Below are positions 41,969 through 50,938 of a stretch of DNA of 64,000 nucleotides, piece by piece. Made by a program: the position numbers and the translations under genes. Where the stretch lies: contig PAPI01000039.1 in assembly GCA_002708845.1 (NCBI GenBank), forward strand, positions 1 to 64,000, read 5' to 3'. Origin of the DNA: Leeuwenhoekiella sp. Its GTDB lineage: Bacteria; Bacteroidota; Bacteroidia; Flavobacteriales; Flavobacteriaceae. How positions within the stretch are numbered: position 1 is the first letter of the stretch; each line of letters begins with the position of its first letter. The notes below the pieces were generated by a model. The model was not told the DNA's origin and searched no databases. It saw nothing but the letters and a program-made list of their open reading frames with translations.

Positions 41969-44900
41969 TTAATCTTGTTCCTTCAGATGTGTTTCCTGAT
42001 ACTTTTTAGGTGGAATTCCGTAGAGATTTTTAAAGCTGGTTGAAAATGTAGATAGATTGGAAAAGCCCACCGCATAAGCTACTTCAGCTACGCTAATAGA
42101 TTTTGAAGACAGCAGATCTGCTGCTTGTTTTAAGCGAATGTTTTTCATCAAATCACTAGCAGATTGATTGGTCAGTTCCTTCAGCTTACGATACAGGTGT
42201 ACCCGGCTTATACCTACGGCATTGGCAATCATTTCTACATTCAGGTTCGGGTTGTCTAAATTATCGTTGATGTACCCCATAACTTTTTTCAAAAGGATTT
42301 CGTCAGAACTTTCGAGCTTTACCTGTTTAACCTTGTCTTCCTGCAGCTGGCTGCCGTCGTAATTATTTTTAAGCAGCTTTCGGTTTTGAATTAGATTTAG
42401 TGCTGTCTTCTGTAAAATAGCTACGTCAAATGGCTTGGGGATGTAGGCATCAGCACCCAGATTTAAACTTTCCAGATTGCGTTCCTGGGTAGACTTTGCT
42501 GTGAGCAAAATCACGGGAATGTGATTGATATTGATGTTTTTCTTGATGCGTTTGCAAAGTTCAAGACCATCCATTTCGGGCATCATAATATCACTAATGA
42601 CGAGGTCTGGAGCTTCCTGCAATATATATGCGAGGGCCTCTTTTCCGTTAACAGCAAGCGCTATTCTAAACTGGTCACTCAATTCTTTTTTGATATACTT
42701 TCGTATTTCGAGATCATCATCAACCACCAAAATTTTGTTGCCGGTATGCGACACCTCTTTCTCTAAAGCTTCTGATTCATAGTTAGTTAAGGCGGGCGCC
42801 TCCTTCTCTGTCTCTTGTTTCAACTCGCTTTGATACAGTTGATGAGGGCGTAGGTGTGCATTCCCAAGAGGAATTCGGGTTACAAATTTACAGCCTTTAT
42901 CGTTTTCATTATTTTCGGCATAAATAGTTCCATGATGTAATTCTGCAATAGAACGGGTAAGATTAAGTCCTATACCGGTACCTTCAAGATGGTGAGGCGT
43001 TCCTTTGATTTGATAGAAGCGGTCAAAGACAAATTTCTCCATTCCTTTTTTGATTCCTATTCCGTTATCAATGACACTCACTTCAAAAAAGCCGGGGTTA
43101 TCTGGGTTTTGCAAATCTGAAATAGTATCAAGTACCACTTTAATGCTTCCACCTTTTGAGACAAACTTTAAAGAATTAGCAACCAAATTTTGAATAATCT
43201 TGTCAAAATAATTCGGGTCAACCCAGGCAATAAGTTTATCCATTTGATGTTTAAACTCAAACTGAATTTCTTTAGCTTCAATCTGATCTTCAAAAATCGC
43301 ACAGATGTCTGTGATGTATTTAACGAGTTCAATCCTTTCAAAATGAAGCTCCAGTTGCCCGCTGTCTATCTTTCTAACATCCAGAAGCTGGTTTGCCAAA
43401 TGGTAAATACGGTCTGTATTACGCATCATCGTCTCGTAAGATTTACGCCTTACTGGGTCTGCGTCATTTTTGAGTAATTTCTTTAGGGGGTTGATGACCA
43501 TCGTAAGCGGTGTGCGTATGTCGTGCGATATGTTTGTTAGAAACTGTAGCTTGGCCTCATTGATTTGTTTAGATTTTTGATATTCACGAAGGCGGTTTCT
43601 ACTTTTCTGGCGCTGCTTTAACTCATAGATTACAATGGCTGTTACGATCAGAAACAGGAGGAAATAAATGAGTTTTGCTGTAGCAGAGAGATACCAGAGC
43701 GGATGTATAATAGCGGTGAAGTTTCGTACTTCTGAAAACTGGTCGTAGTCTTTAGCTCGTAATTTAAAATCGTAGGTTCCGGCTTCCAGATTATCAAAAG
43801 CTACAGTATTAACCCCGGAACTTAGATTGATCCAGGGTCCGTCATTAATGGAATAGGCATAGGAAATCCGGTTTGGATTTCGGTACTCCATCGAAGAAAA
43901 CTCGAGGCTGAATGAATTGTCCTGATAGGAGAGGTTTATAGTGTCTGCTTCAATAATAGCTTTGTTGAGAATTTCATAGGATCCCGATTTCATCCCCTTG
44001 CGTACCGGAGTATTCTGCAGATAAACATCAATTATATAGATTTCCGGTTGTTTCTCAGTATCTAAAATAGTTTGCGGGTTGAAGTAGGTAACCCCATTCA
44101 TTCCGCCAAAAATCAATTGATTTTCCTGATGTAGATAAGAGGCATTTTTGCTAAACTCGTTGCCCTGTAGACCGTCGTTGAAATAATAGTTAAGAAAGCT
44201 TTCTTTGTCAGGGTTAAATTCTGAAATACCGTGATTGGTACTTACCCAAAGCATCTGATTGCTATCCTGTTCAATGGCACAAATGGTATTGTTGGGCAGG
44301 CCGTCTTCAATAGTGTAATGGGCAAGAAGCTTAAAAACCCGATCGGTTTTTTTTAGTCCGTTTGCAGTTCCTAACCACAGGTTATCCTCGGTATCACTAT
44401 GAATGGTGTAAATGATTTCTCCGTCAAATTTGCGGATGCCGTTTGTATAGCTTATAAATTTTTGATCTTCTAAATCAAATTTGCTTATACCGTCGTAGGA
44501 AGCCACGTATAAAAGTCTGCGGGATCGATCAAGCAAAAGGTTGTTAATCCATTTATTGTTGAAAAATTTAGGGCCTTCGGGGCCGTCTGCAATCTCAACA
44601 TTACACGCCGTAATTGCATTGGTTTCCAGGTTAAGTTTAAAAAGACCTGATCCCATAGATCCAAGCCATAAATTTGATCTGTCGTCTTCGACAATGGTAT
44701 AAATACTTTTAACAGGATTTCCCAGCTCATCAACCAGATTGCTGATAAACTGAATTTGACTGGCATCTTCTTCAAGTTTTGCAAGGCCGTTAAGATAGGT
44801 TCCCACCCAAATCGTATTGCGACTATCCTCAAAGATGGAGACTACTGTGTTTAATTTGCTTCCCAGATAATTTTGGTCTTTATAATGCCTAATGACTTTA

Positions 44901-46033
44901 TTTTCGGGTGAAATGGCATATAAACCATCACCATCTGTCCCCACCCATAAAATATCTTTAGAGTCTTTAAAGACAGACATTACACAGTTAGAACCTATGA
45001 TATCAAGTTCACTTGATTCATAGCCTATATAATTGAAATTATTGATTTTCTTGGGAAGCAGAACCACTCCTTTTTGGTAGAGTCCTAGCCAGGTATTGCC
45101 TGAGTCATCTTCAACAATATCATGGACCTTTGACTTTGAAGAATCAAAGCTGGAAACCATAATAGGGTAGGGAGAAAGCGTTTGCGTAGACGGGTCAAAC
45201 CTGAATAGGCCATCACCATCTGTACCTACGAGCATTTCGTTTTCCGAATTTAAAAACAGGCTGTGAATGACCAGGTGTTTGGTGTTGGGAATGGATTCAA
45301 AAACCGAATCATTAGAATTAAATTTAAATAAGCCTTGCGTATAGCTGGCGGCATAGATGTTTCCGGCTTCATCTTCGCCTATTGCAGAAAGTGAAGCTCG
45401 TGTGTTACCCTCCTGAAAGAAGGGGGTGATTTCATTCTTTTGATTCACTAAAAATAAGCCTGTCTCGGGCGTAATAAACCAAAGATTGTGCTTGCTGTCC
45501 TGATAGATATGATCTACAAAAGCCGTAGGCAAAAATTCAGGAAGGTTTTCAGCTAGAAAATCATCTCCGTTTTTTTGAAGCCTGAAAACGCCCCGCCCAG
45601 ATGTGCCTATAAGAATCTCACCAGTTTTACGCTGGGTTATATTAGTTACGTGAGCATCATAGGTGTATTCTTCATTAATAGAAAGAGGAATTTGTTTGAA
45701 AGAATCTGTAGCGTGATCGTAGATTTGAAGCCCGTTGAAAAAGCCAAAATACAGGTTGTTTTTGTCGTCTTCAAAAATACTTTTTACATAATTATTTAAT
45801 AGAGAAGTGGAGTCCTGAGCATTCTTTTTATAGGTGACAAATTTAGCTCCGTCGTATTTGTTAAGTCCGTCTTCAGTGGCAATCCAGATATAACCTTTAT
45901 GATCCTGATAAATAGCATTGATTAAACTACTGGACAATTCTGAATCTGAGGAGAAAATCCTTCCATTTTGAGCTGAAACACTCAGAACGAAAAGAAGGTG
46001 CAGCAGTATGAAAAATTTTAATCTTAGATTCAA
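41969..46033 (-). CDS. Hybrid two-component system regulator (HTCS), xylan-type
   Basis: A 1354-residue protein in one chain. Signal peptide (MNLRLKFFILLHLLFVLSVSA), a large periplasmic sensor of repeated two-component propeller blades (GYIWIATEDGLNKYDG, NIWLG-type repeats), a Y_Y_Y domain near 695-765, one membrane helix (FLLFLIVTAIVIYEL near 785-800), a histidine kinase core with His837 in NISHDIRTPLTM and ATP-binding boxes (NLVANSLKF, GIGIKKG, GTGIGLNLTRS), a receiver domain with Asp1148 in ISDIMMPEMDG, and a C-terminal AraC-type domain (IANAVGISRVHLYRKL, AYAVGFSNLSTFSTSF). Such proteins sense an oligosaccharide in the periplasm and switch on the cognate SusCD and enzyme genes. It is convergent to CE15 and lies within the xylan locus, so xylo- or glucurono-xylo-oligosaccharide is the probable signal. 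Confidence 0.96.
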   Translation of the reverse strand: MNLRLKFFILLHLLFVLSVSAQNGRIFSSDSELSSSLINAIYQDHKGYIWIATEDGLNKYDGAKFVTYKKNAQDSTSLLNNYVKSIFEDDKNNLYFGFFNGLQIYDHATDSFKQIPLSINEEYTYDAHVTNITQRKTGEILIGTSGRGVFRLQKNGDDFLAENLPEFLPTAFVDHIYQDSKHNLWFITPETGLFLVNQKNEITPFFQEGNTRASLSAIGEDEAGNIYAASYTQGLFKFNSNDSVFESIPNTKHLVIHSLFLNSENEMLVGTDGDGLFRFDPSTQTLSPYPIMVSSFDSSKSKVHDIVEDDSGNTWLGLYQKGVVLLPKKINNFNYIGYESSELDIIGSNCVMSVFKDSKDILWVGTDGDGLYAISPENKVIRHYKDQNYLGSKLNTVVSIFEDSRNTIWVGTYLNGLAKLEEDASQIQFISNLVDELGNPVKSIYTIVEDDRSNLWLGSMGSGLFKLNLETNAITACNVEIADGPEGPKFFNNKWINNLLLDRSRRLLYVASYDGISKFDLEDQKFISYTNGIRKFDGEIIYTIHSDTEDNLWLGTANGLKKTDRVFKLLAHYTIEDGLPNNTICAIEQDSNQMLWVSTNHGISEFNPDKESFLNYYFNDGLQGNEFSKNASYLHQENQLIFGGMNGVTYFNPQTILDTEKQPEIYIIDVYLQNTPVRKGMKSGSYEILNKAIIEADTINLSYQDNSFSLEFSSMEYRNPNRISYAYSINDGPWINLSSGVNTVAFDNLEAGTYDFKLRAKDYDQFSEVRNFTAIIHPLWYLSATAKLIYFLLFLIVTAIVIYELKQRQKSRNRLREYQKSKQINEAKLQFLTNISHDIRTPLTMVINPLKKLLKNDADPVRRKSYETMMRNTDRIYHLANQLLDVRKIDSGQLELHFERIELVKYITDICAIFEDQIEAKEIQFEFKHQMDKLIAWVDPNYFDKIIQNLVANSLKFVSKGGSIKVVLDTISDLQNPDNPGFFEVSVIDNGIGIKKGMEKFVFDRFYQIKGTPHHLEGTGIGLNLTRSIAELHHGTIYAENNENDKGCKFVTRIPLGNAHLRPHQLYQSELKQETEKEAPALTNYESEALEKEVSHTGNKILVVDDDLEIRKYIKKELSDQFRIALAVNGKEALAYILQEAPDLVISDIMMPEMDGLELCKRIKKNININHIPVILLTAKSTQERNLESLNLGADAYIPKPFDVAILQKTALNLIQNRKLLKNNYDGSQLQEDKVKQVKLESSDEILLKKVMGYINDNLDNPNLNVEMIANAVGISRVHLYRKLKELTNQSASDLMKNIRLKQAADLLSSKSISVAEVAYAVGFSNLSTFSTSFKNLYGIPPKKYQETHLKEQD

Positions 46034-46185
46034 GATAAACAGTTTATAATGTGATTACGCGCTTTGCAAGCCGATATTCATTTAGGCTGTCAGAACTTGA
46101 TTGGTGTTTGTAATTTCTGATAACAAGATATCGATTTGCTCGCTATATGCTAAGTTTTTTAGGAACTGAAATCAGTAGCCATAAG

Positions 46186-48990
46186 TTAGTCTTTTAATCT
46201 CGCAATCGTTACAGGAGCCAGATAAAAAGGCTGGTTATTTTCTTCCGCTTTTAGGATTATATTTTGCAAAACAATCCCCGGGTCTACACCGTAAATTTTT
46301 AAGGTGTGCTGGCCTGCTTTTATACTTACCGGCGCAACAACGCGTGTTGCGTTATTCGCAACGCTGCTGTTCCAGTTATCTGGCGTGTCTTTATGGATGT
46401 TGAGCGTTTGTACGGGCTCATCATCAATCTGATACTGAAACTGCAGCCCACCCTGATTTTTAAAATCGAGGGTTGGAGATAGGTTAAAAGTAATACTTCC
46501 GTCAATCGTCTCGTTAGCGTAGAGCTCGTATGTAAGAGTAGTATTCTGAGGTGTAATATCTTTTGAAAATTTAATCTCAGGTCTCAACGCTACGTCCTGT
46601 CTGCCGAGATCGGGAATCTGCTCCCAGCCTGTATTTTTTGCAAAATCGGTTGCGGGTATGCTAATCATTCCTGCATAAGACACCGTGCCTTTGGCATCAG
46701 CGGGATAGGGATTGTAGCTTACTTGTAGCGTTGCAGTCCCATTGTCAGATTGAATACTGATGATATCTTCCTGACTCGAAGCCGGTAATTTTCCGGGTAT
46801 CAAACTTAGGCTAAGTTGCTTTTCCGATTCTACTTCGCCTTTTTTCTGATCTGCTTTGAGCCATTTCGGTAATTTCTTGATTTTATAATCAACCGCTTCC
46901 TTACCAGTATTAAAAAGGGTGAGCTGCTGTGTTTGATGAGCCTGGTCAAAGGGGAGTACATTCAGCACCTGATCTTTTGGGAAGTACGCATCAGTACCGG
47001 GTATCGCAATTCCTAAATTTCCTTCCTGCGGAATTTGAATTTGCCTGGTCTCCGGAATTACGTTTTGTCGGGGTTCCTGCCAGTAGGTGTAGCCTATATG
47101 GGTTTGATCCATAAAATGATTCCATTTTGAATCATTCAGGCTGTGATAGGCATTGGTAAGTTTTTTGTCTTTTTCAAAAAAGTAAGCTACACTGTCAGCA
47201 TAAATATTAGCGGTATTCCGTTCCTGTTCAGCATACAAATGGTTTTTTGCCGTTGCAATATACAGTCTGTTGAGGTTTGCCATGGCTTCAATAGGAAACA
47301 AAACCAATTGATAATACGCCGACTGATAGGAATTATCGAGTTGTTCCTGAATTTTTTTCGCCTTCTGCTCAAGCGCATTATATTCCTGCAAAATGCGTTC
47401 TGCTTCATTAAAATGAATCAGGCTGAAAGTCTTAGCACTCAGAAGCTCGGGTTTGCGACGGCTGGCCAAGGTGCTGTACGTCTGGATCAAATCTGCAATT
47501 TCAGAAGCGTAAGTAGTACCAAATTGGGCTGCAGCCCAATTTTCAGGGTAATTCTTCAAATCATCAATACTGAAAGTTTCCGGATTCCAGGCATAGTCCA
47601 GAAAGAAGCTGACGGGATATTCCATTGGTTTAATGTCACCCACGTTTACAATCCAGATTTTGCGTGCGTTGTAATCATAGGCCAGAGACATTTGCTCGTA
47701 CACACGACCGATTTGATTGGTGTTCAGCCATTTGTAGTTGCGCGGTCCCCCAACATAATCGAAGTGATAATAAATACCGTAACCTCCTGCTCGTTCAGCA
47801 TCGTCGGGATTGGGTAATTTGCGAATATTTCCCCAGTTGTCATCAGCCAAGAGCAGGGTTACGTCGTCGGGTACGCGCATACCCTGATCGTAATAATCCT
47901 GCACTTCCTTGTATAAAGCCCAGATTTGTGGAGTTTTGCTTGCAGGCTCTCCGGTAACGTTTGCGATAATTTCTCGTTGATCTTTTACAATCCCTTCTAG
48001 AAGTTCAATAGCGGTTCCTTGAGTCATTGGTTCGTCACCATCTCCACGCATTCCCACCGTTACGATACTTTCATTATCACCCATACGCTCAATTCCCGCT
48101 TTCCAAAAATCCTTTAAGACTTTGGGATTTGTGGCATAGTTCCAGTCGCCCTTGCCATAGCGGTCCCATTCTACGTGAGCCCGCATCAAGGGTTCATGAT
48201 GTGAGGTACCTATTACCACTCCGTATTTTTCAGCCTGTACCGCGTTTTCAGGATCATCATCATAAAAAGCGCGTCCCCACATTGCGGGCCAGAGGTAATT
48301 GCCTTTAAGTCTTAAAATCAATTCAAATACGTGCTCGTAAAACTCGTGGTTAAAGCTTCCGAAGTTTTCACCTACCCAGCCTGATAGCGCAGGAGCTTCA
48401 TCATTAATGAAAATACCACGATATTGAACTTTAGATCCCGGGTTTGTATAAACTTTTGAATTCACATATAGTTCTTCCGATTTTTTGACCGGTACGTCTG
48501 CCCACCAATACCAGGGAGATACACCTATAGCTTCAGAAAGGGTGTAAATACCGTAGATAGTTCCGCGTTTATCACTACCTGCAATAACCAGATTATCGCC
48601 TACCTGTTGTATGCTAAAGGCTTCCCATTTATTTTCAATAGCGGAAACGTTTAAGTTACCGGTTTGCGCCAGCGAATCCATAAAACTACTTCTTCCAAGT
48701 GTTCCAATAATCAATTGTGGTTTAGCCGAAAGCTTATTTAAAACTTCCGGTTTTTTGCCGGTAACCCGCTCCAGATCGAGCTGCAGGTTTTTAGCGGCGA
48801 TATGTACACCATCATAATCTGCAGCATCGACAATCAGGTTTGCGATGGTTTCAGAATCACTCAGCGTAAACGAATCATTCACTGGCGCGGTCGATACCAA
48901 TTGCTCCTGGGCAAAGTTAGTTGTGATCGTACCGATTGCTAACAGTAGTGCCAGTGTTTGAAGTTTCAGCTTAAATGATTTTAAAAACAT
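46186..48990 (-). CDS. GH115 xylan alpha-1,2-glucuronidase
   Basis: A 934-residue exported protein (signal with LALLLAIGTITTNFA). It shows the GH115 pattern: an N-terminal domain with IIGTLGRSS, GTIYGIYTLSEAIGVSPWYW, then the catalytic barrel with YRGIFINDEAPALSGW, LKGNYLWPAMWGRAFY, IGTSHHEPLMRAHVEW, VTVGMRGDGDEPM, LLLADDNWGNIRKLP, YYHFDYVGGPRNYKW and a long helical linker, ending in two beta-sandwich domains (about 700-934). GH115 removes (4-O-methyl)glucuronic acid from internal residues of the xylan chain, complementing GH67, which works on terminal residues. It is the last gene of the GH67 operon, 37 bases after the mannonate dehydratase. The 152 bases between it and the regulator show no clear terminator. 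Confidence 0.95.
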   Translation of the reverse strand: MFLKSFKLKLQTLALLLAIGTITTNFAQEQLVSTAPVNDSFTLSDSETIANLIVDAADYDGVHIAAKNLQLDLERVTGKKPEVLNKLSAKPQLIIGTLGRSSFMDSLAQTGNLNVSAIENKWEAFSIQQVGDNLVIAGSDKRGTIYGIYTLSEAIGVSPWYWWADVPVKKSEELYVNSKVYTNPGSKVQYRGIFINDEAPALSGWVGENFGSFNHEFYEHVFELILRLKGNYLWPAMWGRAFYDDDPENAVQAEKYGVVIGTSHHEPLMRAHVEWDRYGKGDWNYATNPKVLKDFWKAGIERMGDNESIVTVGMRGDGDEPMTQGTAIELLEGIVKDQREIIANVTGEPASKTPQIWALYKEVQDYYDQGMRVPDDVTLLLADDNWGNIRKLPNPDDAERAGGYGIYYHFDYVGGPRNYKWLNTNQIGRVYEQMSLAYDYNARKIWIVNVGDIKPMEYPVSFFLDYAWNPETFSIDDLKNYPENWAAAQFGTTYASEIADLIQTYSTLASRRKPELLSAKTFSLIHFNEAERILQEYNALEQKAKKIQEQLDNSYQSAYYQLVLFPIEAMANLNRLYIATAKNHLYAEQERNTANIYADSVAYFFEKDKKLTNAYHSLNDSKWNHFMDQTHIGYTYWQEPRQNVIPETRQIQIPQEGNLGIAIPGTDAYFPKDQVLNVLPFDQAHQTQQLTLFNTGKEAVDYKIKKLPKWLKADQKKGEVESEKQLSLSLIPGKLPASSQEDIISIQSDNGTATLQVSYNPYPADAKGTVSYAGMISIPATDFAKNTGWEQIPDLGRQDVALRPEIKFSKDITPQNTTLTYELYANETIDGSITFNLSPTLDFKNQGGLQFQYQIDDEPVQTLNIHKDTPDNWNSSVANNATRVVAPVSIKAGQHTLKIYGVDPGIVLQNIILKAEENNQPFYLAPVTIARLKD

Positions 48991-49027
48991 AATTTAAATT
49001 TTGCGGGTCTTCCAACCCGGTTTGGAT

Positions 49028-50194
49028 TTAATTTTTCTGCAATCCCAGTTCAAGGCCGGTAAGTTCAGCCAGCCCTTTCAACCTTCCTATAAATGAATAC
49101 CCCACATAATACGGCTTGTGTTTTTCCAAAGCGTGCAAATATCCGTGGTCAGGGCGCATCGGGATTTTTTTACCGTTTGCTGTAGTGTAATCGATGATTT
49201 GTCGCATCACCTGCTTCATAGGCACATCGCCGTCCAGATGGTCTGATTCATAAAATGAACCGTCTTCAAACTTCTGTACGTTGCGGAGATGTAGAAAGTG
49301 TACCCGCTCTTTATGCGTGTTGAAAATTCCGGGCAAATCATTTGCCGGATTGGCACCCAGCGAACCGGTGCAATAACAAAGTCCGCAGGAAGTTGATTCA
49401 ATTTGCGAAAAGATAGCGTCAAGATCATCTGCCGTGCTAACAATACGGGGCAGTCCCAATACCGAAAACGGTGGGTCATCCGGGTGAATGGCCAGTTTTG
49501 CACCAATAGCATCAGCAGTAGGCGTAACGGCTTTCAGGAACAGAACCAGATGCTCACGCAGTTTGGTTTCATCAATGTCTTTATATTCGGCAAGTTGATT
49601 TAGGAGATCTTCAGTAGTAAAATCTACCGTGCTGCCGGGTAGACCCAGCATCACACTCTTTTTGAGCACGTCGCGTTCCTCTTCGCTTAGCGAATCGTAT
49701 TTCGCTTTGGCTTCTGTGATCTGAGCTTCGGTATAATCACTTTCGGCTCCGGGTCTCTTCAGAATAAACAGGTCAAACGCCTTAAATTTTACGGGGTCGT
49801 ATTTTAGAATTTCGGCACCTACTGCATTTTTAAAACGGTGATCGGTGCGTACCCAGTCGAGAATAGGCATAAAGTTATATGTGATGGTATAGATGCCCTG
49901 ATCTGCCAGATTTTTCAGACTGACTTTGTAATTTTCGATGAGTTCCTCGTAGTTTCCGGTGCGCTTTTTAATGTTTTCGTGCACGGGTAAACTCTCGACC
50001 ACATCCCAGGTCATCCCGGCTGCTTCTATTTTATCTTTGGTTTTTTTAATTTCTTCGGGAGACCAAATATCCCCAACCGGAATATGATGTAAAGCAGTTA
50101 CAATACCTGTAATACCTGCCTGAAGTAAATCTTCCAGACTTAATAAATCACGCTCTCCATACCAGCGCATGGTTTTAATAATCGTTGTATTCAT
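49028..50194 (-). CDS. uxuA: D-mannonate dehydratase
   Basis: A 388-residue TIM-barrel enzyme. It starts MNTTIIKTMRWYGERDLLSL and shows GITGIVTALHHIPVGDIW, YNFMPILDWVRTDH, KLAIHPDDPPFSVLGLPRI, FCSLG-type region (LCYCTGSLGANPANDL), VHFLHLRNVQ and MRPDHGYLH, all standard UxuA motifs with metal-binding His, Cys and Asp. It turns D-mannonate into 2-keto-3-deoxy-D-gluconate in the glucuronate pathway. Cytoplasmic. It lies 2 bases after the SDR reductase, between the two glucuronidase genes, and so processes the glucuronate that GH67 and GH115 release. The preceding step (uronate isomerase) is not in the window. Confidence 0.95.
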   Translation of the reverse strand: MNTTIIKTMRWYGERDLLSLEDLLQAGITGIVTALHHIPVGDIWSPEEIKKTKDKIEAAGMTWDVVESLPVHENIKKRTGNYEELIENYKVSLKNLADQGIYTITYNFMPILDWVRTDHRFKNAVGAEILKYDPVKFKAFDLFILKRPGAESDYTEAQITEAKAKYDSLSEEERDVLKKSVMLGLPGSTVDFTTEDLLNQLAEYKDIDETKLREHLVLFLKAVTPTADAIGAKLAIHPDDPPFSVLGLPRIVSTADDLDAIFSQIESTSCGLCYCTGSLGANPANDLPGIFNTHKERVHFLHLRNVQKFEDGSFYESDHLDGDVPMKQVMRQIIDYTTANGKKIPMRPDHGYLHALEKHKPYYVGYSFIGRLKGLAELTGLELGLQKN

Positions 50195-50196
50195 TT

Positions 50197-50937
50197 TTAA
50201 AATCCTATTGAGTTTCCACCGTCAACACAGAGAACGGTGCCTGTTGTAAATTTAGAAAGATCCGAAGCATAATAATAAACAGTATCCCCAATATCTGCGG
50301 GTTCTCCCAATTTACCCATCGGAGTTCGCCCAAGCACTTTATTCTTGCGTTCGGGGTCGCTGTCAAGGGCTTTACTTGACATATTGGTTTTGATAAAACC
50401 GGGGGCCACGCAGTTTACGCGGATACCAAAAGGAGCAAGGTCGACCGCCATGGAGCGCGTCATCCCCTCGATAGCCGATTTGCTGGCCGTATAGGCCACC
50501 ACCTTTGGAATGCCGTACTGAGCAGCCATCGAACTGATGTTGATGATGCTACCCGAGTTTTGACTTTTCATCACTTTGGTCACTTCGCGGCTCACGACAA
50601 AAACACTGGTCAGGTTGGTGTGAATGATGCGTTGAAATTCTTCGTCAGTAACCTCGAGAAAGTTTTTTTTCATATTGATTCCCGCATTGTTGACCAGAAT
50701 ATCAATGCTGCCGGCTTCTTTTGCGATATGGGCGATTGTCTGCGGAATTTTATCAAGCTCGGCCAGATCAAGAATATACGTCCGGGCGTTTGGCCCCAGT
50801 TCTTGCCGGGCCTGTTCTGTTTTTTCCGGATTGCGGCCTATGATGTAGGTGATGATGTTTTCATCACAGAGTTTTTTTGCGGTTGCGAAACCTAAACCGG
50901 CATTGCCACCGGTAACCAGGGCTACTTTTTGTTTCAT
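50197..50937 (-). CDS. SDR oxidoreductase, probable D-fructuronate reductase (UxuB replacement)
   Basis: A 246-residue short-chain dehydrogenase: TGGNAGLGFATAK cofactor loop, NNAGIN, ISSMAAQYG with the catalytic serine, YTASKSA Tyr/Lys pair, and SPRG-type substrate region (VAPGFIKTNMSS). IIGRNP after the second strand suggests NADP(H) is possible. It lies 1 base after GH67 and 2 before the mannonate dehydratase, where classical pathways have UxuB, the polyol-type mannonate oxidoreductase. An SDR in that slot is the most likely enzyme for fructuronate to mannonate. The assignment rests on gene order plus family, since SDRs have many substrates. Confidence 0.8.
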   Translation of the reverse strand: MKQKVALVTGGNAGLGFATAKKLCDENIITYIIGRNPEKTEQARQELGPNARTYILDLAELDKIPQTIAHIAKEAGSIDILVNNAGINMKKNFLEVTDEEFQRIIHTNLTSVFVVSREVTKVMKSQNSGSIINISSMAAQYGIPKVVAYTASKSAIEGMTRSMAVDLAPFGIRVNCVAPGFIKTNMSSKALDSDPERKNKVLGRTPMGKLGEPADIGDTVYYYASDLSKFTTGTVLCVDGGNSIGF

Positions 50938-50938
50938 A

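Noticed and set aside
46121..46140. ATATCGATTTGC between the HTCS and GH115 genes as another LacI site
   Set aside because: Only one half matches the operator; too weak to call.
47143..47817. A 224-codon open frame on the plus strand
   Set aside because: It lies wholly opposite the GH115 gene, has no recognisable motif or signal and is best seen as a shadow of the coding strand.
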